Source: Rhytidiadelphus loreus (Eukaryota > Streptophyta > Bryopsida > Hypnales > Hylocomiaceae). Taken from it: a DNA stretch of 64,000 nt. Under the pieces are notes generated by a model, which saw only the letters and a program-made list of their open reading frames with translations, did no database searches and was not told the DNA's origin. Positions 24,625 to 35,602 of the stretch are shown in pieces. The stretch covers positions 67,227,093-67,291,092 of the forward strand of contig OX344763.1 of NCBI GenBank assembly GCA_947034895.1, written 5' to 3'. The stretch's first letter is position 1; every line of letters starts with the position of its first letter. A program made the translations under genes and the position numbers.

Positions 24625-25760
24625 ATTCAAAGCGTCCAATAAAATATGAAGTCATGAAATCCACGTGCAAACAAAATGGAATACAAGTTGAGCAAGTTGC
24701 ATTCATTCCTAAAATCGAGATTCCAAAAAAATATGCAATTAGAGGTTAACTCGAATGACCTCTTATGTGAAACAAAATATTCGGGCAATAACCGTGCACT
24801 GTACTTTAATGTCCAAAAAAATATAAAGTCATGAAATCCACGTGCAAAAAAAATGGAATAGAAGTTGTGCAAATTGCATTCATTCCTAAAATCGAGATTC
24901 CAAAAAAATATGCAATTAGAGGTTAACTCGAATGACCTCTTACGTGAAACAAAATATTCGGGCAATAACCGTGCACTGTACTTTAATGTCCAAACAAATA
25001 TAAAGTCATGAAATCCTCGTGCAAAAAAAATGGAATAGAAGTTGTGCAAGTTGCATTCATTCCTAAAATCGGGATTCCAAAAAAATATGCAATTAGAGGT
25101 TAACTCGAATGACCTCTTACATGAAACAAAATATTTGGGCAATAACCGTGCACTGTACTTTAATGTCCAAAAAAATATAAAGTCATGAAATCCACGTGCA
25201 AAAAAAATGGAATACAAGTTGTGCAAGTTGCATTCATTCCTAAAATCGAGATTCCAAAAAAATATGCAATTAGAGGTTAACTCGAATGACCTCTTACATG
25301 AAACAAAATATTCGGGCAATAACCGTGCCCTCTACTTTAATGTCCAAAAAAATATAAAGTCATGAAATCCACGTGCAAAAAAAATGGAATAGAAGTTGTG
25401 CAAATTGCATTCATTCCTAAAATCGAGATTCCAAAAAAATATGCAATTAGAGGTTAACTCGAATGACCTCTTACGTGAAACAAAATATTCGGGCAATAAC
25501 CGTGCCCTCTACTTTAATGTCCAAAAAAATATAAAGTCATGAAATCCTCGTGCAAAAAAAATGGAATACAAGTTGTGCAAGTTGCATTCATTCCTAAAAT
25601 CGGGATTCCAAAAACATATGCAATTGGAGGTTACCTTGAATGACCTCTTATGTGAAACAAAATATTCGGGTAATAATCGTGCCCTCTACTTTAATGTCCA
25701 AAAAAATATAAAGTCATGAAATCCACGTGCAAAGAAAATGGAATACATGTTGTGGAAGTT
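24625..25760. repeat. 177-bp tandem satellite within element I
   Basis: About six head-to-tail copies. The ATATAAAGTCATGAAATCC word recurs every 177 bp (24821, 24998 and so on). Homologous to the 182-bp satellite at 2-4.6 kb. The 230-codon minus-strand frame is a consequence of the period (177 is a multiple of three) and not a gene. Confidence 0.93.
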
Positions 25761-26379
25761 GAAGAAGAAGTAAAAATGAACTTTCACAATTTAAACCAGT
25801 GAGTGCATCTTCCGATTATTTGTTTCAAAACATTTCGCAGACCCTAAACCTTTTATTGGGACAAGAATATCATTTTTCCATTGTAGCGTGCAAATGTTTT
25901 GATTTTTTTTAGGACCATGCAAAAAAAAAAAATTCCTATACCCTATACCCTAAACCCTAAACCCTAAACCCTAAAATCTTAATACCCAGAAACACGTCAT
26001 TAATTTTGGAAGATTAAAAATTTGTAGATCCTTCTCTTTTGATGTACTGAAAGATACCCTTCTTTCTAAAAGTCTGAGCCAAGAATATGTCAGCACACTA
26101 AAAATTGAAAATACGATTCTAGCGGACTGTCGTATTAAATACCTGTAATTCCAAGATTCGAGGACTTTTACACTGTAGATGACAACCGAGAGGCCGCGAA
26201 GCCGGAGTACAGCCACGGTTGTCAGGAAAAGTCAATAGTTGCTTATAAAAAGAATCTCAGCAACTTTGGTGACCCCACAATTTGCGTGGGGTCAATCACT
26301 TTACTTAACAATTGATGTCGTTTTATGGGGTGAAAGTGGGTAGGCCCACGGCATTCGAGGATTCCCGACTTCAAACATT

Positions 26380-26480
26380 TCTCATTTCAAATTGATCCTC
26401 AAGATGGCGCTCTTTCTTTCCCGCCAATCAGTCAGGTGGACGTCGTCATCGCAATTGCAAGCCTCACTTTCGTCCTTTCT
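26380..26480 (+). promoter_or_regulatory. Conserved transposase promoter segment with E2F-like site
   Basis: TTTCCCGCCAATCA at about 26417 fits the plant E2F consensus TTTCCCGCC. The whole segment 26130-26600 is conserved at 46145-46600 upstream of copy D, where TTCCCGCC is kept near 46390. The conserved block also contains AAGATGGCG just before the site. Confidence 0.55.
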
Positions 26481-27029
26481 CTTCAACTCTATGGACCTCC
26501 GTGCGCATTTCTTCCTTCTCGTTTGTACTCTGCTTGTATTGATTACTTTTTTGTAGGCGCCAACGAGACTCAAAATCGTTGCTTGGTCACCAGGTCGGAG
26601 CTCACAGTTTGGCTACAGTCATTCTTTTTTTATTCATTCCATTTGCATAGAAGAAGGAGGTGCTTCACCGCAACTGAAGTTGAATATTGTACGTCATTCC
26701 CAATTCTTCAGTCACTGCCATGCACTGTTCTACGTTTATGTGACCTTTAATAGTTTCCAGTTTGTTATTAGTTGCATTTTATGTTCATATTTAAGTGCAT
26801 GCTTCTATCCTCTACGATTCATGGACGATAGTGATGTTGTATTCTCCTTGCAATGCATATTGATTCCGTCACATCGTCTCAAGGACTAATTAGTCTAGTG
26901 TGAACGCAACAATTATTCCAGTGTGAACGCAACGACTGCGAAAGAAATAATTATTCCTTTTATTGCGCCTTGAAATCCGGATTACTATTAATAGTAATTA
27001 TATTAATTCAATTAATACGAAATACTGGC

Positions 27030-27850
27030 TGACACATATCAGCTCGAGTCGAGCTGATTTACATGCTCCAGAATACGTAAACCGATATAGCTATGAATGG
27101 TGTACCTCGGGCTCAACCCACGCTGATATTTTGTAAATTGCATGTTCTACAAATCAGCTCGACTCGAGCTGATTTACCGAGGGTCCTGAAATTATGGACC
27201 AAGACCTCTGTACAAAGGAGGTCGGACATATTACTTTCTTCGCCAGATAAGTCTACAGGTTCTGGTGTCTGATTTTCATAACATAAATATATTAAGTCAT
27301 GCCAATCAGCTCGATTCGAGCTGATTGGCAAGGGTTCTTGAATTTCTGGAAATGGAACTCTACATACAGGAGGTCAATCATATCAGTCGCTACGTCTATT
27401 AATTTGTATTTCCTTTTATTATTTTAATTGTTCCCTTTATGAATGTCTACATTCTATTCCATCTGTATCATCTCGAGGAATAATATTGCAGTAGACCTTG
27501 CAAGTTAGCTCGACTCGCGCTGATATGCAAGTCTCAACACATCCTTTGTAGAGATTCTCATTTAGATTGAATTCATGTTTTCTCTTCATTAAACTAGTAA
27601 TTGATGAGAGTGTAGACATGTATTTTGGTTGGAACATCAGTCTGGTTTAGATTTACAGCTCATGAGTTCTGGATTTGCCAAAAAACTGCCTTCCAGTTAA
27701 GGCCTAGTCTCTAGTTCTTTGCTTCTTTGGATTTAACAATGAAGTTTCTCCATTTCAGTTGGAGTATCCTTGAAGTTTTTGACCTTCAATGTGACCAGTA
27801 ATTCTTATTTCTAGGCCTTACTCATCAGCTCGATTCGAGCTGACTTGCTA
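27030..27850. promoter_or_regulatory. I-type palindrome cluster in the transposase leader
   Basis: Five sites: 27040, 27153, 27307, 27508 and 27828, four with full AGCTCGANTCGAGCT cores. They fall upstream of the acceptor ATCTACAG that precedes the transposase ATG. Confidence 0.9.
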
Positions 27851-27971
27851 CATTGTATTGTCCTGTTGGTATTGAGTTGCATCGAATATAATGATATCCT
27901 TCTTTATGTGGATCTTGAAATGACTTTAAATATTCTAATCATATAATTACTCATTGTAATCTACAGATACC

Positions 27972-30809
27972 ATGAATCCCACGGCTGCTGATGTCAGTGA
28001 CTTAGACTTTTCGGATATTGAGGATCAAGTGCCTCAAGAAGTAGTTGTTGACGTTCCCGAATGTGAGGGTCTTCCTCGTCGTTTGTGGAACACAAAGTGT
28101 GTAACTCTATACAACCCGGAAGGAGTACTTGTTGGTGAAGGTACCTGTCATAGCGTGAACTCAGACTTGGTGCTTGGAGCGAATGGTCCGCTTGGTGATG
28201 CGAACGTGGCTGTTCACCTTTGTAAATCATTTTCTGAGGCTGACATCCCCGAAGAGCAGGTGTACTCATTGATAGTCTGGCCAATCACACTAGTGCACTG
28301 CCGAGGAGCAAGTCTGCATGACCATGAAGCCCGAGATAATTATAACCGATTGCAAACAAGACTTTTGAACCCACCATCTAGAACATGTGTTCGATCGTAT
28401 ACAAGTGACGTTCGAAACCCTCCACGTGAGACATGCATAAAAACAAAAGGTCTTCTCACTCAAGACTCTATCCATGCAGTTTCAAGCAAGGTGTACTGCA
28501 GCAGAAATTGTGTGCAGCCGTTTCCTAGGGAGAAAATTCGAGCCTTCAGTGAACGCATGTACCAGAATTCTACTTTCAAACACAGAGCTTTCATGAAGAC
28601 CGATGTGCATAGACAAATGCATCATGACTATGCAGGGAGAAGGATGGTGACGATTGATGGGATAGATGTTTGCATGCGAGCATGGATGTACATCTTTGGG
28701 GTCCCAGAGTCTACCTTCTACCGCTACCAAGCATACAAGAAGGAAGGTCGTGAAGCGACGGTTCATGGCAATACTGGGCAAGTGAAGACTAGAATGCATA
28801 CTCAACAAGCTACTGCTACGTTGAAGTGCATTCTTGAAAAAGAGGCAGATCATATGCCACATCGTACTCGGACTCTCAAGTCAGGAGACAAGGTCGTCTC
28901 CATGATTCTCCCGGCAACATTTCAATGGAAGGGACAGATGGCAAAAATTAACGAAACCAATGTTGCTTTCGGACTCAAGGAGGTCTCTTCATCAAACTTG
29001 AGCAAGATTAGATCGTCGCGGTTCTCAGAGTATGATGTCAAGAAGCCTGGAGATAATTTTGCTCGCTGCGCAAAATGTGACAAACTTCGAGAGCTTATAA
29101 AGGGTACTTTAGCAAGATCACAGACTTGTTTGAAGTGGCAAATGTTACTTGACAAACATCTGGCTATTGCTCGAGCACATAGGGAATTGTACTATGCAAA
29201 TCGGTATCCATCTCATAATTTTCCACACGAGTGCTTGACAATCATGCATGACAAGATGGATCATGCCAAAACTGCTTCTCCGGTCTTCTCACATAAGAGT
29301 AAAGAGCTGGATAGCCTCATGAAGTTGCCTTTGTCTGTGACTGGTATAATTGCACATGGTCATGCTGATGTGCGTTATGCTCATTATGGCTTAGACCTTT
29401 TCCCCCACGATTCGAATTACACCATTGGTTCAATGGCAAAGTTATTGCGAGACCTCGAACAACCACCAAAGTCTTCTTCTCGGCAGTTGTTTGTGAATTC
29501 GAGATCTACCTCTTTGTTTGATGCGGTCTTGAAAGGCACAGAGATGTGTGAAGCCTCGCTACCCCCAGTAACAGACACATTGGTTCCTGCAACACCGTTG
29601 CCACCCATTCTTAATATGCAAATGGATAACGCCACAGGGGACAACAAGAACAGATTTGTGTTCGGTTTTTGGTCTCTACTTGTGGCAAACAAAATCTTTC
29701 GTGAAATATATGTGAATTTTATGATTGTTGGCCACACGCATGATGACATTGATGCGTTGTTTGGAAGATGGAGCATGCTGTTGAAGAAGGAGAGTTTTCC
29801 AACAATCCCTACTCTCATGAAGTCATTCATGGATGTGGAATCCATTCCCACTATCCCTCACCTTATAGAGGAGGTGCCCGATTTCAAGGGATTTATTGAA
29901 GGATCATTTGTAGATGGTGATGACAAACTCATTAGACACACCAAGCCACAACAAGTGAAGTTCTACCTAGATTCAGCAGGGTGTCCAGTCATGAAGTACA
30001 AACTGTTGTGCACTGATGTAGAATGGCTAGGGGAAGAAGGTAGAGGCATTAAGTTGTGGAAAGAAGATGTAGGAGGACGGAGTTTGTGGCCTCGTGGAGT
30101 ACCTTCGTCAGTTCCACAAAGGTCAATGAGAGGCGTGGAGGACATTCTGAAAGGGATATCTGGATTTGTGAGATATTGGCAAAATTTGTGCGATTCAGAT
30201 GTAAGTGGAGAGTATCGAAGACGGTATGAGCATTTGATACACTATTGGCGTGGTGTGAAGGAAGCATTGCTAGAACCAGTAACTCCTTCCTTGGTTTTGA
30301 AGGATGGTTTTTGGCCAACTACTCGTGTTGAAGCAACTGTTGCTGACGAATTAAATGAAGATGGTGAGGTTCGTGAAGAGTTCGGGGAAGATGACGCCTA
30401 CGTCGGGCCTTTACGAGGTCGCCCAGAACCATCTTTCAAGGTCGCTCGAGATCTCTTCGAAGGCTACTTTGTTGCAATTCGACCCGCGGATGGTGATACT
30501 CGACCAGTTTGGATTGCAAGGGCTTTGTCTGACCCTTTTTGTAATCCAGAGAAACCAAATTGTGTGCTCATTCAATATTTTCGTCCAACATCCCGAAATG
30601 AGGATGTTCAAAACAACTACATAGGATGGGACAGTGAAAGAGGTTTGTGGTGGAAGGTCGATGAAGCTGAACCACCAGTTTGGGAGGAAACAAACGCCTT
30701 GATGATAGCATGGAAGTCTCAAATCAGAAGAGATACTGTGCAATGCATGATTAAGATTCCGGCGGCTCAAATAGAAGTCATCAACCAAAGTCTTGCATCA
30801 TATACATGA
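27972..30809 (+). CDS. Putative transposase, DUF7869-type, 945 aa (element I)
   Basis: A single open exon; ATG lies a few bases after a splice acceptor. Visible parts: acidic start; residues ~35-115 an N-terminal domain like the one in plant CACTA-associated proteins (a VTLYNPEGVLVGEGT strand, then LGDANVAVHL and IVWPITLVH); a cysteine cluster (TYCSRNC-like, about 175-180); a helix-turn-helix-like GVPESTFYRYQAYK; FARCAKCDKL (about 360); QMDNATGDNKNRFVFGFW with Asp552; and GHTHDDIDALFGRW at 587-600. The last two blocks are the signature of the DUF7869 family, whose members often sit in repeats and which I take as an RNase H-like recombinase; that catalytic role is inference. It is near the right TIR, as a transposase should be, and divergent from the operon. 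Copy D is a close, broken relative. Confidence 0.82.
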   Translation: MNPTAADVSDLDFSDIEDQVPQEVVVDVPECEGLPRRLWNTKCVTLYNPEGVLVGEGTCHSVNSDLVLGANGPLGDANVAVHLCKSFSEADIPEEQVYSLIVWPITLVHCRGASLHDHEARDNYNRLQTRLLNPPSRTCVRSYTSDVRNPPRETCIKTKGLLTQDSIHAVSSKVYCSRNCVQPFPREKIRAFSERMYQNSTFKHRAFMKTDVHRQMHHDYAGRRMVTIDGIDVCMRAWMYIFGVPESTFYRYQAYKKEGREATVHGNTGQVKTRMHTQQATATLKCILEKEADHMPHRTRTLKSGDKVVSMILPATFQWKGQMAKINETNVAFGLKEVSSSNLSKIRSSRFSEYDVKKPGDNFARCAKCDKLRELIKGTLARSQTCLKWQMLLDKHLAIARAHRELYYANRYPSHNFPHECLTIMHDKMDHAKTASPVFSHKSKELDSLMKLPLSVTGIIAHGHADVRYAHYGLDLFPHDSNYTIGSMAKLLRDLEQPPKSSSRQLFVNSRSTSLFDAVLKGTEMCEASLPPVTDTLVPATPLPPILNMQMDNATGDNKNRFVFGFWSLLVANKIFREIYVNFMIVGHTHDDIDALFGRWSMLLKKESFPTIPTLMKSFMDVESIPTIPHLIEEVPDFKGFIEGSFVDGDDKLIRHTKPQQVKFYLDSAGCPVMKYKLLCTDVEWLGEEGRGIKLWKEDVGGRSLWPRGVPSSVPQRSMRGVEDILKGISGFVRYWQNLCDSDVSGEYRRRYEHLIHYWRGVKEALLEPVTPSLVLKDGFWPTTRVEATVADELNEDGEVREEFGEDDAYVGPLRGRPEPSFKVARDLFEGYFVAIRPADGDTRPVWIARALSDPFCNPEKPNCVLIQYFRPTSRNEDVQNNYIGWDSERGLWWKVDEAEPPVWEETNALMIAWKSQIRRDTVQCMIKIPAAQIEVINQSLASYT

Positions 30810-31248
30810 TATTTGAAGTTTAATATGAATTGATGGTGTGAATTTGGTTTAATTATGATTTTACCAACTTCTTCATTCATATAACAGATGAGTTTTTTAT
30901 ATATTTATGTAGTGTAGGTTTCATTTGATTTTTTACTAATTTAATTTTTGCTGCTATATAGATGTTTTGGAGTGTGTTTTTTGTTTTTAGATGACAATGA
31001 AATGTTCATACGGTATTTATATACTTCCTATTATATTGTCGTGTTTAGTTTATCATAGTTTTTCAATTTGTTTTTTGTTTTTTGTATCAATGAGTATATT
31101 TCATTTGAAATTATATTAGTAATTATTCCAAAAAAAGTGGAGTGGACATATCCACTTTTTATTTTGATAATGTGTAAAGTACTTGTCACATTTTGGGTAG
31201 GGGTTGGTTGGTGTTACGACTTTCCTGCCTGCGAAGCTCACTTAGCAG
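30810..31248. other. 3' flank of the transposase
   Basis: AT-rich, conserved at 50618-51048 in copy D. No gene. Probably contains the polyadenylation region; no specific signal can be singled out. Confidence 0.5.
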
Positions 31249-31364
31249 CACCAAGTCATGTTTTTCTGTCATGCGCTCATACGAATTCAACAGGAATCGA
31301 ACCCGGACCGCGTGGATGAGATAAATAACCCCTTACAACCAACCACGGAGCTCATGACTTGGTG
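31249..31364 (-). repeat. tRNA-like (SINE-like) segment with 12-bp inverted ends
   Basis: On the minus strand GGTCCGGGTTCGATTCC is a perfect RNA polymerase III B box, preceded by GTGGTTGGTTGTAAGGGG, a plausible A box. The segment is bounded by CACCAAGTCATG at 31249-31260 and its inverse at 31353-31364. The same unit lies at the equivalent place in copy D, so it predates their split. Confidence 0.55.
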
Positions 31365-31439
31365 TCTAGCGTAGGACCTAATCTTTACTTATATGAATTT
31401 GAAGACTAGTATTATACAGAACAAAATCAATTGTACATA

Positions 31440-31606
31440 TATCTGACTATCAAAACTCTCATTTTAATGGAAACTACACTTTGCAACTAATAGATTTTGT
31501 GTTTATGAATGGATATTGGCTAGATTTAAAACTCAATTGTTAACGTCTAAATGGACTACTTCATTTTGAGAGGGTCCGATCCTCCCATTTTAATGAATAT
31601 AGTGTT
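31440..31606. repeat. Right terminal region of element I
   Basis: Ends in the right TIR (ATGAATATAGTGTT). An internal word AAACTCTCATTTTAATGGAAA at about 31448 repeats part of the terminus and is also present in copy D (51253) and MITE-1 (4060), so it is a conserved subterminal feature of the transposase-side end. Confidence 0.85.
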
Positions 31607-31610
31607 AAAG

Positions 31611-31927
31611 GCAAGTTCATGATTATAAACGGGCAGCATAGTATCACCGCATCCAAGGAGTTGCAGAAGGAGGGATGTGGCGAGGCCCGTCGTGTCGAGC
31701 TTCAGGAGTGGGAGGCAATAATTGTGTGGATGAAGGAACCGCAGAAATTACGAAGCATCTCCAAATTCTATAATTGCACCAATCATTTGGATCACGCCCA
31801 ACCGACATGGGGGAACCAGATAATTAGCTGTCGGAATATCTGGATTACATGTAAACGGGCGACTGATACTCCAACGGAGGGTGCATCCCGCCACAACAAA
31901 GCAGTCTACAACCTGGATGAATACAAA
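31611..31927 (+). pseudogene. Gene 1 of element A, remainder of the interrupted ParB-like exon
   Basis: Continues the frame broken at 14325: MIINGQHSITASKEL, VELQEWEAIIVW, ISKFYNCTNH, then PTWGNQI, all aligned with gene 1 of B at 37970-38280. The exon ends at a donor, AAA followed by GTATGA, and an A-type palindrome (ATCCTCGAGTCGATGAT) lies 24 bp further, the arrangement seen in B and I. The following exons (methylase-like part and tail) are missing. Confidence 0.9.
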
Positions 31928-31929
31928 GT

Positions 31930-34590
31930 ATGAATTTCATTGCCTTGCAAATCCTCGAGTCGATGATTCAATCTCCGTAATCATCCTAGTATATATAGTC
32001 TAGACTCTGGATGGCAATGTCTCTAAAGAATACTTGCTATTCTTCTTCTAGAGTACATTGGAAACCAAAGAAGAAACGAAGCCATTGATGCTATACTACA
32101 TATAGGATTAAAATCACAAAATCTTAAAATTTAATGAAGACAACTATAGGAGAACAAGAAAATAATATACGAGTTAAATTATGATAAAAATTTGAAAGAA
32201 TAATGATTCTTCAACATAGTAGATTATTGTGTTCAGTTGTTTTTTAAATTAGGAGGATTTGTAGGGGTAAACCAAAAATTTGCACAACATTGTAAAGAAC
32301 TACAATAAAATGAGATCCAAAAACTTTTATGAAGATGAGATGAAGGAAATAAAAAGCAAATGTTTAAAATATTTCAAAAAGAAAGTAGGATAAATGAACT
32401 ATACAAAGTAGGACCCCTATTTTTACAAGCTTGGTAACTATGTGAAGAGTACAAAATATTCAAAGACCTCTGCTCTAAGAAGCCAACATGTCCACCTTCA
32501 TGGCATTCCAAACCATGATTTGAAGCAAACGTGGCTTCAAATGAGACTACTTCGTTAGTACACTGAATGAATGATGGATTTTGCATTCATTTGCTCCCAA
32601 TTATTATTATTAACTCCATCATGTTTTAGAGACTTGAACCACTTCAATGTCTCATAAATAATCATCATGCGAGGTTCACCTCCTAGAAATGAATGTACTA
32701 CAATGTATCCCATACAATGACTTTCAAAATTGTATGAAATTAAATACTATACTATACAAGTTTCAGAAATTCTTTACATCTTGTGTATTTAAAACACATA
32801 ATTATTCAAAAAGTGTAAGTTATGTATCAACGAAAGGCCTATTTTTTAACTACTACGAACAATTTTGAATGTTATACTTTTATAATTTTGTGATGATAAC
32901 TTTTCAATAAACAAAATATTATATCGAATTAATTCGAGGTCTTTTTAACATGGAATTAAGAAGTAAAACAAACCAAGAGTTTAGGGTACTTTAAAAACTA
33001 AATTCAATGCACAACAATCATGGAATTCTAATGAAAGACAACCGATTGAAGAAAATGTAGAAGTTTCATTTTTTTTCTCATTCCACCCTAAAACCTATTC
33101 CGTGAATTCAAAAATAATAGTTCTTTAAACTACAAAACATGAAAACTTAATTTTTATGTTTTGTTGTGAAGTACCAAACAAATGGCACCAAAATAATTAA
33201 TACAAGAATCATAAATTCAAGTTCGAAATTTTTTCTACTTCTACATTTCATTTCTTGTCCCAATTTATGGTTATTCCATACCTTTTTAAATGTTAAATAT
33301 TTTAAATATGATGTTTAGGGTTTTATGGGTTAGAATCATCTACAAAATAAAAGTTCAATCTTTCTAATTTAAAAAAAATGAAATGGTAAAAATGGAATAG
33401 TTTATTATTTAATTATTCTTTTATTAATCACAATACCCAATATTACATATAAAATTTTAGTATATGGAATGCCCAAAATGTAATGTAAGCTTTGAATAGG
33501 GTGTGGAATTCAGGTATTGTGTTTTGGTGCGTAAGTTCTAAAGGTGCTTGATTCATTTGAAATTTAGAGTTAATTCCACGAAGCTCAAAAAACACATCAG
33601 TCATTTTGGATGTTGAATACATAACAAATTAAAAATATCATTGATTGAATTCTATTTAAACTTGATTAAATTAGCAAATATGGAAAACTCCTACCAATGG
33701 CTATGGAGTATTTCCCACGTTCTTGTAGTACTAAGAGAAAGTCTACATTCAATAAAAAAAGCCCAAAACAAATGAATTATAAAACTGGAAAATATAAGAC
33801 ACACTTTGACAATTGTATGATTTATGTGTTCAACATCTCTTAGTCCCATCAGAAGGACTCTTCAACTTTCTTATTTCGTAAATGACACCAAGGCCATTTC
33901 TTGGTCGATGAATGACAAACAATCTTGCCGATAAGGACACAAATGCAACTATTCATGCTCTAAAATGTGTGTGGGAAGGGAAGATCATCTACAATACTTT
34001 GTCTTGCAATGAGTACTTTTTCATTTTTTTAATCGAACAATTCATATACTGAGACAACAAACAATTTCCACGATGATTGACGTAGTGTTCAAGGATTATT
34101 ATTTTTTTAAAGTAGCAGCATTTAGGGAGCGCAAATGTCATGAGATATGATTTGTGGTTGAACAGTCAATTCTTTGAAATCAAATGCCACTTCTTAGAAT
34201 AACTGTGATCTACAAAAACTTAGTGAAGTGAAGTAAGTTCTCTTACATTCTTCAAACGCATAATGAAACCAAGGCCATTTTCTAGTCAATTAATGACAAA
34301 GAATCTCGCTACGTAAAACAAAAATGCAACTATTCATCCTCCAAAAAGTATGTGGAAACATAAGATCATCTACAATAGTTTCAATTGTCTTCCACTGAGT
34401 ATTTTAAGATTTTTTGAAGCCAACAATTCATATAGGGACAAAATAGATAATTTCCGCAGTGACCTACTCATCGTTCAAGGCTTAAGGTCTAAGGGACATA
34501 TACGTGAGCAGGGCCCCAAGCTCAAAACCAAAGTTTGGCGACGTAAATTTGGCAAAATAGGTTTGGGACAGGTAGTAGGTTTCATGAGGT
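31930..34590. other. AT-rich region without a gene
   Basis: No reading frame with recognisable content. Mostly low-complexity. Either decayed intron and spacer of A or unrelated sequence between A and B; no family terminus was found, so the left boundary of B is unknown. Confidence 0.5.
33860..34420. repeat. Diverged direct repeat, about 160 bp, two copies
   Basis: 33875-34020 and 34262-34410 share ACCAAGGCCATTT, AATGACAAA, AATGCAACTATTCAT and AAGATCATCTACAATA in the same order, at a spacing of about 390 bp. Unknown nature. Confidence 0.75.
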
Positions 34591-34599
34591 AGGTTTGGG

Positions 34600-35602
34600 G
34601 AGGCCAATAGGATTGTGGAAATAGGTTTGTGAGGCCGAAGGCTTGGGAACGTAGGCTCGGGAGGTATAAGGCTTTAGGGAACGTAGGTTCGAGCGGCCGC
34701 AGGCTCGGTGGCGTAGGTTCGGTTGGTCGCCGGCTCGGGAGGACCTAGGGTCGGGCGGCCGCAGGCTCGGTGGAGTAGGTTCGGCAGGTCGCCAGCTCGG
34801 GAGGACCTAGGGTCGGGAGGTCATCTCTCCCAACTCGCAGGGCGCGGGGTTGTCGTGGAGTTTCCCAGCGGCGCTGAATGTAGTGTCCAGTCTTCCTGTT
34901 CTTGCGCGCTAGTTTTTGGTGCATTGCTTGTCTTCTTTGAACGAGTGCGAGTTTCAGGTGAAGTTCCAGGCGTGGGTGTATCTTGAAGTTCCAGTCGCGG
35001 GTGCATCTGCAAGTTCCACGCGCGAGTATTTCGGCAGGCGCGAATTCTTTCAGCTGGGAGGAGCACTTCAGCGACTGTTTCTTCCGGCGCAGGGGATTTC
35101 AAGTAGTGCGCTTGGATTTAGGGTTCAGCCCTAAAGTGCTCAGTTTTGTAGAAGTGCCGGAAGCTTAGGGTCGCGGGGATTTCTTCAGGCGCAGGGGATT
35201 TTGAGCAGTCCGCTTGGATTTTTAGTAGTCCGCTTGGATTTCAGCAGTCCCTGAAGTGCGGGGGATTTTTAGCAGTCCGCTTGGACCGCTTGGATTTCAG
35301 CAGTCCGTGAAGTGGGGGGGATTTTTAGCAGTCCGCTTGGACCGCTTGGATTTCAGCAGTCCGTGAAGTGCGGGGGATTTCTAGTAGAGCCGGAAGTTAC
35401 AGTCGCGGGGATTTCTTCAGGCGCGGGGATTTCAAGCTGGCGCGGGCATTTCGAGCAAGTGCGAGAGGTTTTGAGCTGCCGCGGGGATTCAGTGACTTCT
35501 GAGCAGGCGCGAGCGCAAATTTTAGGAGCGGCATCTTCTGAAGTTGTTGCATTTTTTGACATCAGAGCTCGGGAAGAAACACTCGTTGTGTTTTGATTTC
35601 TG
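34600..35602 (+). promoter_or_regulatory. GC-rich tandem-repeat leader and first exon of element B
   Basis: Two repeat types: GGTTCGG/GGCGGCCGCAGGCTCGG words at 34640-34830, and a GCAGTCCGCTTGGATTT unit with its surroundings repeated at 35200-35380. The block ends in a clear 5' splice site (CTGGTAAGTA at 35602), so the GC-rich island is promoter plus a non-coding first exon. Equivalent to the islands of A and I. Confidence 0.65.

Larger units (their letters stand above)
14326..31606. mobile_element. Element I: complete 17.3-kb multi-gene DNA transposon
   Basis: Left terminus AACACTATATTCATTAAAAT at 14326, right terminus its exact inverse ending 31606, extended on both sides to an ATGGGAG word. 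Flanked by AAAG (14322-14325 and 31607-31610). The flanks rejoin in frame into one ParB-like exon of element A. Contents from left: TIR, two long hairpins, gene 3, gene 2, gene 1 (all minus), GC-rich leader, telomere-like motifs, 177-bp satellite, transposase leader, transposase (plus), tRNA-like repeat, TIR. Gene 1 has one premature stop; the transposase and gene 3 are open, so this is the youngest-looking copy in the window. The superfamily is not assigned; a 4-bp (or 3-4 bp) duplication and these termini do not match one I can name with certainty. Confidence 0.93.

Noticed and set aside
24627..25319. 230-codon minus-strand frame with repeated FFWNLDFRNECNLHN-like words
   Set aside because: Read-through of the 177-bp satellite, whose period is a multiple of three; the repeats are DNA repeats.
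27994..30788. Several 60-145 codon frames antisense to the transposase
   Set aside because: Shadow frames of a strongly biased coding region; equivalent ones appear opposite copy D.
31249..31364. Functional tRNA gene
   Set aside because: B box and a weak A box are present, but no full cloverleaf with acceptor and anticodon stems could be drawn by eye.
32374..34592. Frames of 70-80 codons in the AT-rich region
   Set aside because: No conserved motif, no counterpart in other copies, and base composition of the background.
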